Assembly: GCF_006438875.1 (NCBI RefSeq)
Contig: NZ_RCZH01000012.1
Coordinates: 1-64,000, forward strand
Length of the DNA: 64,000 nucleotides
Reading direction: 5' to 3'
Source of the DNA: Flavobacterium pectinovorum
GTDB lineage: Bacteria > Bacteroidota > Bacteroidia > Flavobacteriales > Flavobacteriaceae
Under the pieces are notes generated by a model. That model worked only from the letters and a program-made list of their open reading frames with translations, did no database searches and was not told where the DNA came from. Below, piece after piece: positions 7,994-17,095 of this stretch. The position numbers were made by a program, and so were the translations under genes. The stretch's first letter is position 1. Each line of letters starts with the position of its first letter.

Positions 7994-8929
7994 TCATTTT
8001 TTTGACTTTTCAATCGATGGTTTTAGTTTTTTAAAAACCTCATTTAAACCAAGGAAAAATTTAGAGTAGAATTCATCACTTTTATCTATGTTCCACAATT
8101 CATGGTGATTTAATGGATAAAGATAAATAGCCGATTTATGATAAGTCCAATACATTCTAAAACAGTAGACGACTTCAAAATCACCTTTATTTCTTTTTGT
8201 ATTCAAAACATTAAATATCTCTTCGCAACGTTTTTCATCAAAGTTTAAATAAATAAGAGATCTTCGTCCCTCAATAACCAAATCTACCTTATCCAAAAAA
8301 TTTTCGCATTTGGGGTACCAATCCTCTCCAGATTGAAATGGGACAAATTTTTTATTTTTTGAATACTTATTATACAAATTACATTTTTCTAATATTAAGT
8401 CATAATTAGTTTTTGCAATCTGAATTTCGAATCCTTTTTCTTTTGTTTTTTGACCTTCTTTTTCTACATCAGAACCATTAATTATACTTTTCATTTCAAG
8501 TATAGCATCTTGAAAAAAACTGTCGTCATCTTGCCCAGTTTTATAATCACTCAAACCATTTCTTTCTTCGTCTGTGCGACGAAAAAGAACTCCCATTTCG
8601 CGATTATTACGCTGAGAATAATCATAAAGATTTAAACTGGTAATAATAAGGTAAATTTCGTTGAAATAACATTTACTGTGTAGATTCGGATGAGATAAGA
8701 GATTTAGATTTTTAAACTTAATGAGTTTCTTTCTCTCAAAATCGCTTAGTTTACCTTCTTTGTAAACAATCGTAATAACCACTCCACGATTGTCAGCTTT
8801 TTCTAATTCCTCAAGCAATAAAGTATTTGTTTGTATGTAAGGGCTTATCAAAACTACTTCATCTTGAGCTGTTTCAATTATTTTGATAAGTTGTTCTCTT
8901 AATTTGTCAGTATTTAAGAATTCTGCCAT
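7994..8929 (-). CDS. phospholipase D-like (HKD family) protein
   Basis: This 311-aa protein has one clear HKD-type site: NLHSKCYF (His84, Lys86) followed by SLNLYDYSQRNNREMG (Ser98, Asn100, Glu111). The first 110 residues (VVLISPYIQTN ... GVVITIVYKE) fit the PLD nuclease fold. The C-terminal 150 residues are unrecognised. With a single HKD it would work as a dimer, probably cutting nucleic acid or phosphodiester bonds. Stand-alone PLD nucleases occur in defence islands, but nothing here shows the target. Confidence 0.75.
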   Translation of the reverse strand: MAEFLNTDKLREQLIKIIETAQDEVVLISPYIQTNTLLLEELEKADNRGVVITIVYKEGKLSDFERKKLIKFKNLNLLSHPNLHSKCYFNEIYLIITSLNLYDYSQRNNREMGVLFRRTDEERNGLSDYKTGQDDDSFFQDAILEMKSIINGSDVEKEGQKTKEKGFEIQIAKTNYDLILEKCNLYNKYSKNKKFVPFQSGEDWYPKCENFLDKVDLVIEGRRSLIYLNFDEKRCEEIFNVLNTKRNKGDFEVVYCFRMYWTYHKSAIYLYPLNHHELWNIDKSDEFYSKFFLGLNEVFKKLKPSIEKSKK

Positions 8930-8963
8930 TTATTATGATAATTTTTCGTTTTAGGATTTTAGC

Positions 8964-9106
8964 ATTGCTCACAACGTTTCGCCGCTTTGCCCAGTCGCGG
9001 AAGAAAGCGAGCTGAATTCCTTCCGCCAAGATAATTATTTTTCGTGAAGAAAATCATGAAGGAACCAGAAAACCGCGATTAGGAGAAACGGCTGTTGGCA
9101 GCTGTG
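8964..9106. repeat. palindromic cassette-junction site C
   Basis: Left arm GCTCACAACGTTTCGCCGC then CCAGTCGCGG; right arm CCGCGATTAGGAGAAACGGC then TGTTGGCAGC. The ends are complementary (GCTnnCAAC ... and TCGCGG), with a second hairpin, GGAAGAAAGC ... CCTTCCGCC, inside. It lies between the PLD-like and RES-like genes. Confidence 0.65.
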
Positions 9107-9109
9107 TAT

Positions 9110-9966
9110 TTATTTTGACCAAAGAATTATGTTATCATTTCCTTGATGAAATTCAGATTCTATAAACTCAGTTTCAACATATTTTTTATTGCCAGCATAT
9201 TCCATTTTTCGTCTGTTTGCAACTAAAAATTTTAATTTTTTGTTTGCTACTTCGGGTTTCAAAGCAAAGTTAAAACCTTTGTGAGTTACAACTGTACTTG
9301 GATAAAGTATACCATCAGCATTTTTAACGGAATCAAAAATATAATTTGTAAAAGCAGATGTGATTTTATAATGGTTTGAATTCCCTGCCATAGCCTGTGA
9401 AAACTCTCTTGATAAAAATTGCATTAATTGACTTACAGCTTGTGCACTTTCATCAGCTTGTGTTTTTACGATATATTCAAAATCTTTACTTAAGTCGTCA
9501 ATTGCTTTGTGATTACCTCTTATATTGTCATTAGTTAGAACACTAGCAACTAAGATTTCTTCTGTGGAAATCCATAAACTAGTGGTAATATATTCTAGCG
9601 GTTGATTATCATTTTGCTTTGGAAGTTTGCTTGTTTCAAAAAGACTTAATGAATCATCATCTGAACAATAGAAAACTGACTGTCCTGGCTCGTTTGCTCT
9701 TCCAAAATTTTTTATATTTTGAACATCAGTTCTATAAGAAGATCAGTTATTTTATTGAAAAAAGGATTGAGTTCATCATTAACTCTGCATCGAACAAACT
9801 TTGAGCCTTTCGGATAAATTACACATGGAATAGCAAATTCTATTGTGTTAAGAATGTTTTTTATATAAATGTAGCTTTCAATCGAAACTTCATCTTTGGC
9901 ATTTTTTAGAAGTCCTAAAAAATAACTTATTTCTTTTGTGTCGAAATTCTTATTCTGATTAGACAA
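9110..9966 (-). pseudogene. RES-domain-like gene, frameshifted
   Basis: Two frames join into one ~285-residue protein. Frame one (from about 9966, TTG start) runs through KFVRCRVNDELNPFFNKITD and stops at 9712. The other frame picks up at about 9742 with SYRTDVQNIKNFGRANEPG and QSVFYCSDDDSLSLFETS, ending at 9110. The joined order RxR, GRAN, FYCS, LFE matches the RES fold (Arg-Glu-Ser; NAD-degrading toxin family). One missing T in GATCTTCTT (minus strand, near 9738-9745) would restore the frame. It is either a real decay mutation or a sequence error. No Xre antitoxin is adjacent. Confidence 0.65.
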
Positions 9967-10004
9967 AATTACAATCTTTAGATGTTAGATAATGATTTGG
10001 TTGG

Positions 10005-10154
10005 CGTTTGCATTGCTGCCAACGTTCTGGCGCTTGGCGAGGTTTGGACTAAATTAAGATTTATTTTTCGGTTAAACACAAAATTTCGAAATACAAGATC
10101 AACTTTAAATTAAGTCTAAAACCCAAATCTTGCGAAACCGCTGTTTGGCGGTAG
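10005..10154. repeat. palindromic cassette-junction site D
   Basis: The clearest of the four sites. The left arm begins CTGCCAACGTTCTGGCGCTT and continues GGCGAGGTTTGGACTAAATT. The right arm ends AAATCTTGCGAAACCGCTGT then TTGGCGGTAG. The arms pair over GCCAA, GC(A/G)AG(A/G)TTTGG and the inner ACTAAATTAAG/AAATTAAGTCT. It separates the nucleotidyltransferase operon from the RES-like gene. Confidence 0.7.
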
Positions 10155-10490
10155 TTATTTTATGTTCAATTTGTTGATTAGTAATATTTTGGGTGATTTT
10201 AGAGTCAATTTTATAAAACTTAAATCTTCACTAAATTCTTCTTCAGATAATAATTGGATTGATAATTCTAATTCAAAATTAGTGTAAAACTTTTGTTTTA
10301 GAACTTCATTCTCCATCCTCATTAATTTCCATAAGTCAGAGTTTGTTTGAAGCTTTGTAACTAACAATAAATCACAATCATTTGGGTTTTCAACATTTCT
10401 TACTACTGAACCAAAAACAAAGGCTAAAAGAAAATTTTCGCTATTTATATTATCAGAGATCCATTTAGTATAAATTTCAAAGTTCTTCAT
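10155..10490 (-). CDS. MNT-type nucleotidyltransferase domain protein
   Basis: This 111-aa minimal nucleotidyltransferase has GSVVRNVENPNDCDLLLV, with the GSxxR...DxD catalytic pattern at about residues 28-45. Such proteins transfer AMP or other nucleotides. In MNT/HEPN pairs they act as antitoxins, but no HEPN protein is adjacent. It overlaps the 3' end of the 106-aa gene by 14 bases, so the two are translationally coupled. Together with the membrane protein upstream it forms a three-gene operon. Confidence 0.75.
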   Translation of the reverse strand: MKNFEIYTKWISDNINSENFLLAFVFGSVVRNVENPNDCDLLLVTKLQTNSDLWKLMRMENEVLKQKFYTNFELELSIQLLSEEEFSEDLSFIKLTLKSPKILLINKLNIK

Positions 10491-10797
10491 TCTTCATAAT
10501 TTTTCTTATGAAAGTTTTCAAAGGATAAACGCTAATTTTTTGACCATTTTCAGCAGTTTTGTATCCTTCACCAGTTATTTGACACCAAGGTTCGCAAATC
10601 ACCAAATTAGCACCTTTTTCAATAGCTTTTGTTACGACATCCGAACTAACAAGATATTCGCTACTCATTGGTGTGTAAATAGTATATTTTTTTGATGATG
10701 ATTTTAGAGAAAAGCTAAGCATAAACTCACTTATTATCTCTACTTCTGAAATATTTTGTTTATCTGCTAATACTTCTTTTATATATTTTGCTGGCAT
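10477..10797 (-). CDS. hypothetical protein, 106 aa, coupled to nucleotidyltransferase
   Basis: A soluble alpha/beta protein containing GANLVICEPWCQITGEGY and ISVYPLKTFIRKIM. The ATG at 10797 lies 2 bases after the stop of the membrane protein gene, and the 3' end overlaps the nucleotidyltransferase gene. No family is recognised. Tight coupling on both sides implies a fixed stoichiometry with its neighbours; a role as substrate or regulator of the nucleotidyltransferase is possible but unproven. Confidence 0.6.
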   Translation of the reverse strand: MPAKYIKEVLADKQNISEVEIISEFMLSFSLKSSSKKYTIYTPMSSEYLVSSDVVTKAIEKGANLVICEPWCQITGEGYKTAENGQKISVYPLKTFIRKIMKNEEL

Positions 10798-10799
10798 CG

Positions 10800-11540
10800 T
10801 TAACTTTTTAGTTCGTTCAAAATAGTCTTTACATTATTTTCAATAGATTCAATTTCAGATATTATTTCTGCACGTCTTGTTGAAGTTGATTCCAATATTG
10901 TAGCTGGATAAGGAAATTCGGAATGTCTTTCACTTGGGTTTTTTATAAAATGTTCATATGAAGTTGAGTGTTTTATAAAGTTTAAATAAATATTTAAATC
11001 ATCGTTGGATGAAATTAAATGAGAATGGCTCTTAATTATTTCATCAATCTTGGAATTGTTTTGTACAATTATTGATTCTCTCATTCCAAGCCATAGATTT
11101 GCCGCAACTTCTTTTTTAATATCCTCACTAGGAAAAGATTTTGGTCCAAATGAATTGAAAATACTTTCGTTAATTGATAAATATGCAATGATTGGGTCGT
11201 AATATTTTTCTAATTGCTCCTTCTTGTTTTTTATTAAGGTAATGATTAGTTCTTTTCTAATAGATTCTTTTGTTTCTTTTCTAATCTTACCTAATGTAAC
11301 CAAGTTTGTAATGAAAAGAACAAATAACGGAATGAAAATAACTGCAAATGTTTTCCATTCTTCTAAAGTAAAACCTGCATATTTTTCAATTGGTTTAATT
11401 ATTTCGGCTATTTTTGACTGCTCTATTTTTATTACAATTGTGTCATTTTTCGCTTCTTTCTTAATAACAATTGTACTGTCCTTTCCAGATGAGAAAGAAA
11501 AAAAAAGAAGTAGAAATAATATAAATGTCTTTTTTAGCAC
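10800..11540 (-). CDS. membrane-anchored protein with cytoplasmic helical domain
   Basis: This 246-aa protein starts at a GTG. It has an N-terminal hydrophobic segment (FILFLLLFFSFSS), a short external stretch with a repeated TIVIK motif, a transmembrane helix (AVIFIPLFVLFITNLVTL, about residues 67-84) and then a helical, coiled-coil-like domain (KETKESIRKELI ...) to the end. No family is recognised. It is the first gene of the operon with the 106-aa protein and the nucleotidyltransferase, an arrangement expected of a membrane effector with two cytosolic partners. That role is inference. Confidence 0.6.
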   Translation of the reverse strand: MLKKTFILFLLLFFSFSSGKDSTIVIKKEAKNDTIVIKIEQSKIAEIIKPIEKYAGFTLEEWKTFAVIFIPLFVLFITNLVTLGKIRKETKESIRKELIITLIKNKKEQLEKYYDPIIAYLSINESIFNSFGPKSFPSEDIKKEVAANLWLGMRESIIVQNNSKIDEIIKSHSHLISSNDDLNIYLNFIKHSTSYEHFIKNPSERHSEFPYPATILESTSTRRAEIISEIESIENNVKTILNELKS

Positions 11541-11769
11541 GATTTCTTAATAATTACTGCCAACTTGTTTATATAAATGATAAAACTAGATAAAATTATC
11601 GGAAATGAGTTAGATATGTATGACTTTTAATTTAATTCACAAAAGTCTAAACATCAAGAACAGAGATGCATTTATAAAAGATTCTATAGCTGATTCCAAA
11701 AAGCCTGCTTTTATTAACTAAATAGATAATATATCAAGTGATTGTAATGATTTCTGATATAGTTCATAA
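11541..11769. other. intergenic, remnant of a junction site
   Basis: No gene is seen. ACTGCCAACTTG at about 11556-11567 resembles one edge of sites B-D (CTGCCAAC) and may mark the upstream limit of the cassette-like series. The rest is plain AT-rich sequence between two minus-strand transcription units. Confidence 0.35.
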
Positions 11770-14700
11770 TCAATTTAAAGAAATATTTTTATATTTATTA
11801 ATATACTTACCATGTAATAAGATTAGAAATATCCCCCAGTTTTCGGTACATATTTTTAATCTTTCAACCCATTTAGATATTAGCTCTAAATTGATCAAAA
11901 CCTGATAATCCTCTTCATCTGCTTTTGGTTCTGGAAATATATTATCTTTTATATTTATCATAGCTTTAAAATACTCTTGCTCTTCTTCATTATCAATGTA
12001 AGTCGTTTCATCGAATGGGAACATATTCATCCACATTACTAATGAATCCAGTACATTTTGAAAAGATTGTTGTAATTCTAAACTAACTTTTTCAAAGTGT
12101 TGCTGTACTCTCTTTTGATCTAACTCTTTCAATTTAATTTTATCAAGTAATCTTAAATCGTTAAGATGGTCAACTAAAAGAACCAATCTACTATAATTTT
12201 CTGAAGCCTTGCTGATCTCATTAAACTCAGGATACATCTTGGACCAGCTATCAATTTTAAGATTTTCGAGAATTTTATAATCTATCAATTGGGAGCCAAA
12301 GCCAATGATGTTTAAATTTTCATACGGATTATCCATAATGGTATAAAGCCTTACTTCATTCCAGTTCTTTTCGATAATTTTATTATCTGTAGTCTGAATA
12401 AAATAAATTCTGGAAAACCATAATTTCAGCATTAAGTATTTTAGGCTTGTATATTCTGGCTTGTTGATTACTTCATGGATAATATCATAAGCTGTTTTCA
12501 TACCAAGTAGTGACCAAAAAGGACTTATGCCATCAGTGACTACTATCGGTTTTTCTTCATTTAGATTATTGTTAATATATTTAATAGTAAAGGAGTTAGA
12601 TTTAGAGATAAGCTTAAATTCTTTAACAATTTTACTCTCAAAATCTTCTTTAAGTTTTAGTATTCGTTTATATGAATGGTCTGCTTTAGTACTGTTATTC
12701 AAAAAATCTTTCCAATAGGCTGCCGTAGTCAATAAAGTATTAAAGTCTATTTGGCTAGTATGATTTATATCTATATTGCCTAAGGTGTTTTTATATTGTG
12801 AATTATATTCCCTGAGTCTTTGAATCGCATCGTACAAATTAATTTGGGACACACGTTCTATATTTTCATCGTGTATATGCCCTTCATCAGTTGTTAATTG
12901 AATCCTTGATGTCAATGTTTGGGCAGATTGATTTATAAAACTCTCGATACTGGTTTTAAAGTCAGAAAAGCTTTTAAAGAATTTCTCATACTTTGACTCT
13001 AATCTCTTTTTTAATTGCTCTCTTTCATTTTCAGCATTTGAATCATTTTTCTTTCCTCCATATATACCTAAAGGATCCGTGATTGATTTTGGTTCTTTAA
13101 TTTTATCAAATTTCTTAAATGATACATTCTGCATAACAGGAATCATAGGAGCATATGTTTTACTTCCTTTGAATAACTGATTAAACGAATCATTAATCTT
13201 ATTAACTCTTTCTTTGATTAGAATCTCCCACTCATTTAATGCTTCGCAGTAATCATTCCAATCCGTCGGCCTATAGTTATATTCATAGAGTTTTACAATA
13301 CTTGCGTTTATGCTTACCCATTCTTCTAGAGGCATATTTTCTAGGGGCATAGTTTTATGGGTGGAATCATGATCGATAGAAATTGTTTGTAATCTGTGAC
13401 CATAACCTTGAGAATTGAATTGTTTTTTATCTGGAAGAGCAGATCTTATTATATTCAAAATGTTGACAATAAAATCATTGGTTGATCTTTTACTGTCAAT
13501 CGTTAGAATATTTATAATGTAATGTAAATCCACTTCATCACCATTTACAGATAAATGAATAACATCAAAATCAGTTTTTATCCGGTCAACAAAATAATTG
13601 ATGTTTTTTTTTCTTATCACATCTAATTCCGGTGAATATGTATACATTCCTAACATTAGTTTTGATAAATTTTTACTATCCAGTAATTTAAACGCTGATT
13701 CAAATTCACCGTCTGCAAATAATGGTATCTTTTCCTTCTTATTATCAATATTCTTTAACCAAAATAAGCTCTCCCCAAAAGATTTCCATTCAATTTCTGT
13801 AACAGGTATTTCTTTAGGAAAAGGAAGTTTATTTATGACATTGGATACTAAGTTGAAGACATACTGCTTATGTACTAATCTGTTATTAATATCATCAATT
13901 TTTTTTCTACGTTCTTCATCTATTTTAAGCAAGTCAAGTAACCCGCTTCTGTCATAATTACTGCCAAATAAAAAATCTGTAAACATTGTCCATGCTTCAC
14001 CAAAAATCAATTTGCAGTCATCTATTACCTCCCGATTTTTTTCAACATATTCACGAGTGCCAGCCCATATAAAAGCTTTTAATATAGATATATATATTGA
14101 CCAGTTACTAACAGAAATTTTATTATCTATATCTAAAATAAATTGGTCAGGCTTAAAGATTTCGAGATGAATCAACTGTAATAGAAATAAATACAAATCT
14201 TGTTCAGCTAATAAAGAAATGCATTTGTACCCATATTCTTCTTTGCTTTTGGTGAATTCATCAAAAAGTATCTCAACCAATTTTTGTGAACGAACGATAT
14301 GCAATCCTTGTATATATTTTCTGTCGGGTGATTTTTTAACCAGATATTCGTTTGAAAGTTTTTCAATTATAAACTGATAATCAATACCGGAATCCAGTTT
14401 CGAAACATCTATTTTAGCTCCTAAAGAATCTGCAAGAGTAACGATTCTTAAAAATTCAATCTGTTGATTATTGCTTAATCCGTTTTCATTTAAAATTTGC
14501 CTGACTTGTTGCTTCAATTTATTATGTAAGGAATCTCCTTGAGTAAGAGAGTATACAAATTCTAATAATGGGGTATTACTGCCTAGTTGAATCCAAGCTT
14601 CTTCAAAATCTGTAAAATGACTGATCTTATTTCTTTCATGCAATCTGGAATAAATAATTTCCGCTTCTTCTTTTGAAAGAATTAAATCAATCTCCTTGTG

Positions 14701-15819
14701 TTCAAATTCAATTCCGATTGCAGAAGCTCTATACCAGTCTTCGTTTCTGATTGCTACCAAAAACTTTATGTGATTAATGTGTGCTGATTCTTTAATTACT
14801 TGTAACCAATCTGTTGTGTTTGGATTTACATTAATTATAAAGACTGTTGGAATGTCTAATTTTTTACTTATTGATGCAATAGACTGAATCGATTTTTGAG
14901 TACTGATTGGATCTTGTTGAATATTTAGCTCAAAGCAAAGCGAATTATTGATATATTTATATATGTAACTATATAGTAAGGCTGTCTTTCCTTGTCCAGA
15001 TGCTCCTTTTATTATAACAGTATTATTTTTACTTATTTCTTCATTAATTATACCCAGTAGTTTATCTCTATTTATATCAAGTCCTAGTAAAATATGTTCA
15101 TATCTTGTCAAAGTAGCATTGTAAAATTCTTTTTCTAATAATTCATGATTTAAATTCTCGATTGAAACTTTATGCAATGGTTTCAATACTAATCCATATT
15201 GCTCGCTTATTGCAATTCTTTCTGTTATATATTTTGCAAAATCTTCAACCTTATTGAAAAAATCATTTGAGGTGATAGGTTGTTGTTTCTCAGCAATGAA
15301 CTGTAGCCAATTTAATAGAAAACCAATTGTTGGTAATGGGTCAATAAGTAGGAAATTATCCTTCATCATTTTTTCGACATCCTCGGCAATTTTCTCTTCA
15401 TTAATTTCCTGAAATTGAGTTTTACTCTTAACTAACTTCCAATTTTCAATGGTTAACTTATACTTTTTTAAAAGATTTTTTTCTTTTCCATCAATACTAT
15501 TATTTTGCTCTGCCCACTTTTTAAGATCACTACTTATTTCACCATAGGAAACAAGTATAGGAATTGCATCAGTATAATTATCCAAGAATCTTTTTATAAA
15601 TGATGTTTTTTTATCAGATAAAATATCTGATAGTGTAATTCTTCTTCCTAGATTTTTTAATTGAATGGCATATAAAAGTTGTCCATTAGTATTTAAAATA
15701 TCTAAATCTTCTTCTCCTTCTAAGCGAAATATAAGATTGTCCGTCATATTTGACAGAATGAAATGTAATGAATATAAAAACTGAGTTCTATAACCTTTTA
15801 AAGCTGCAATTGCTGACAT
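11770..15819 (-). CDS. large nuclease-STAND NTPase defence protein, 1349 aa
   Basis: Residues 1-60 carry a DUF4297/Cap4-like nuclease signature: GYRTQFLYSLHFIL, then FRLEGEEDLD (E37, D38, D40) and YAIQLKN (Q53, K55), the PD-(D/E)XK layout. Residues 272-279 are a Walker A loop (GASGQGKT). A Walker B-like strand follows at 325-332 (TVFIINVN), then KFLVAIRNEDWYR. The remaining ~950 residues are helical with no named repeat and are a likely sensor region. The architecture (nuclease, STAND NTPase, long C-terminal sensor) matches Avs-type antiphage proteins that recognise a phage protein and degrade DNA. It is last in a run of minus-strand genes rich in nuclease domains. Assignment to a specific Avs type is not possible by eye. 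Confidence 0.75.
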   Translation of the reverse strand: MSAIAALKGYRTQFLYSLHFILSNMTDNLIFRLEGEEDLDILNTNGQLLYAIQLKNLGRRITLSDILSDKKTSFIKRFLDNYTDAIPILVSYGEISSDLKKWAEQNNSIDGKEKNLLKKYKLTIENWKLVKSKTQFQEINEEKIAEDVEKMMKDNFLLIDPLPTIGFLLNWLQFIAEKQQPITSNDFFNKVEDFAKYITERIAISEQYGLVLKPLHKVSIENLNHELLEKEFYNATLTRYEHILLGLDINRDKLLGIINEEISKNNTVIIKGASGQGKTALLYSYIYKYINNSLCFELNIQQDPISTQKSIQSIASISKKLDIPTVFIINVNPNTTDWLQVIKESAHINHIKFLVAIRNEDWYRASAIGIEFEHKEIDLILSKEEAEIIYSRLHERNKISHFTDFEEAWIQLGSNTPLLEFVYSLTQGDSLHNKLKQQVRQILNENGLSNNQQIEFLRIVTLADSLGAKIDVSKLDSGIDYQFIIEKLSNEYLVKKSPDRKYIQGLHIVRSQKLVEILFDEFTKSKEEYGYKCISLLAEQDLYLFLLQLIHLEIFKPDQFILDIDNKISVSNWSIYISILKAFIWAGTREYVEKNREVIDDCKLIFGEAWTMFTDFLFGSNYDRSGLLDLLKIDEERRKKIDDINNRLVHKQYVFNLVSNVINKLPFPKEIPVTEIEWKSFGESLFWLKNIDNKKEKIPLFADGEFESAFKLLDSKNLSKLMLGMYTYSPELDVIRKKNINYFVDRIKTDFDVIHLSVNGDEVDLHYIINILTIDSKRSTNDFIVNILNIIRSALPDKKQFNSQGYGHRLQTISIDHDSTHKTMPLENMPLEEWVSINASIVKLYEYNYRPTDWNDYCEALNEWEILIKERVNKINDSFNQLFKGSKTYAPMIPVMQNVSFKKFDKIKEPKSITDPLGIYGGKKNDSNAENEREQLKKRLESKYEKFFKSFSDFKTSIESFINQSAQTLTSRIQLTTDEGHIHDENIERVSQINLYDAIQRLREYNSQYKNTLGNIDINHTSQIDFNTLLTTAAYWKDFLNNSTKADHSYKRILKLKEDFESKIVKEFKLISKSNSFTIKYINNNLNEEKPIVVTDGISPFWSLLGMKTAYDIIHEVINKPEYTSLKYLMLKLWFSRIYFIQTTDNKIIEKNWNEVRLYTIMDNPYENLNIIGFGSQLIDYKILENLKIDSWSKMYPEFNEISKASENYSRLVLLVDHLNDLRLLDKIKLKELDQKRVQQHFEKVSLELQQSFQNVLDSLVMWMNMFPFDETTYIDNEEEQEYFKAMINIKDNIFPEPKADEEDYQVLINLELISKWVERLKICTENWGIFLILLHGKYINKYKNISLN

Positions 15820-15892
15820 ATTAAAAATCGATATTATTATTGTTTTAAGTCTTTACCTTATTTTGAGAAATAACCAATTATGATTGATAGTT

Positions 15893-16477
15893 TTAGATAT
15901 TTTTATCTCTAATAAGACTTTGTAAATCTTCCAAAATTATAATTTTAATCTGTCCTGTCAATTCATTCTTGTTGTAATAAATCAAATACATCTTATCAAG
16001 TTTGAAAAGAACTTTAAAGCCATAATCGGAGTCTAATTTAATAACTTCATGATATATCCGATTCCAGGATCTTAAATAATAGATTGCTTTAAGAAAATTA
16101 ATTTCGTCTTTATCTAATTCTTTCCATAACTGATATTTAAAACTCAATCTCATCCATACATTTTTGGTTTGAGAGTCATCAAGGTTCTCACAAAATTTCT
16201 CCGCTCTCTTCCTGCATGCAAAACAAAAAAAATAGTAATGGAAATTTTCGAAAACTTGTTTTGCTCTTGTTCTATTTTCTACACAAGTATAGTTCATTCC
16301 GCTACATGCATTACAAACACCAAAATCAATATGGGAATTACTGTTAGAAACAATTGTAGTTATTTCATTTGAACTTAATTCAAATCTCTTTCTAATTTCA
16401 TCTATACTTGAAGTAAATTTGCCAGTATGCTTCCAAAATTGAATGTGAAAGAACTGAAGTATAAGTTTCTTTATCAA
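15893..16477 (-). CDS. hypothetical protein with two CxxC pairs, 194 aa
   Basis: The frame opens after an in-frame TGA and has only a TTG start (16477), so the start is uncertain. The sequence shows CNACSGMNY (residues ~56-64) and FFCFACRKRAEKFC (~84-97), suggesting a zinc-binding fold. A helical region (WKELDKDEINFLKAIYYL) and a beta-rich end follow. No family is recognised. It lies 45 bases after the GIY-YIG-like gene and 73 bases before the large STAND gene, and may be an accessory factor of that cluster. Confidence 0.5.
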   Translation of the reverse strand: MIKKLILQFFHIQFWKHTGKFTSSIDEIRKRFELSSNEITTIVSNSNSHIDFGVCNACSGMNYTCVENRTRAKQVFENFHYYFFCFACRKRAEKFCENLDDSQTKNVWMRLSFKYQLWKELDKDEINFLKAIYYLRSWNRIYHEVIKLDSDYGFKVLFKLDKMYLIYYNKNELTGQIKIIILEDLQSLIRDKNI

Positions 16478-16522
16478 AATAGATCTTGGGTTGTTTCATC
16501 TCTCTAGATTGATGATATATAA

Positions 16523-17077
16523 TTAATTATGTTTTCCCAAAATTGGTTTCAATTCTTTTGCGAGCTTATGCTCTAAAACTCCCATATAGTCAGCCATTTC
16601 GTGCTCAAATTCAAATATATTCATTCTCAAAGAAACATTTGTTCCTTTCGTCCAATAGAAAAGTTGGAGTCCTTGTGTTCCATGAACTTTATAATAGCCT
16701 AAGTGTTGAACTAGTCTTCCCCAAATTCCTTTCTTGACTTTACCAACATAGAGAACTCTACTATGTGGGAAATTCTTTTTGATAGCAGGTACGGCTTTTG
16801 AATTTTGGGTCAATTTGTATTTTGTGACTCTATTTACTATTTCTTCGGCAGAATGACCTGATACAATTTCAAAATAATAAAGACATGGCCCAGATATTTT
16901 TGTAACTATATCAAAAACATGTGAAAAATCACTTTCTTTTAAAACATTTACAAAATTGTAATCTTTCATTTCGAAACAGTCGATATCAAATTGATATATT
17001 TGCTTTGCCCCTTTTTCTGAAACATTTAGTAATGGCGCTATAGCACTTGTACTGAATTCTTTAATCCTATCGTTCAT
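16523..17077 (-). CDS. GIY-YIG-like nuclease protein
   Basis: The core reads CLYYFEI (position of GIY, residues ~65-71), then RVLYVGKVKKGIWGRLVQHL (residues 107-126; LYVG in place of YIG, with Arg121 as the expected catalytic Arg). A conserved-looking end contains LEHKLAKELKPILGKHN, where a Glu and the final Asn fit the family. The first 60 residues are extra. An AAGGAGC ribosome-binding site precedes the ATG, unusual in this phylum, where such sites are weak. It starts 18 bases after the PD-(D/E)XK gene, so both are probably on one transcript. Confidence 0.65.
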   Translation of the reverse strand: MNDRIKEFSTSAIAPLLNVSEKGAKQIYQFDIDCFEMKDYNFVNVLKESDFSHVFDIVTKISGPCLYYFEIVSGHSAEEIVNRVTKYKLTQNSKAVPAIKKNFPHSRVLYVGKVKKGIWGRLVQHLGYYKVHGTQGLQLFYWTKGTNVSLRMNIFEFEHEMADYMGVLEHKLAKELKPILGKHN

Positions 17078-17095
17078 TTTTTATAGCTCCTTTTA

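Noticed and set aside
9619-9804. Plus-strand frame of 61 codons inside the RES-like region
   Set aside because: Shadow of the minus-strand RES-like sequence.
7168-10154. Classical integron attC sites
   Set aside because: The arrangement is similar, but the GTTRRRY/RYYYAAC core pattern is not met and no IntI is present; kept as attC-like only.
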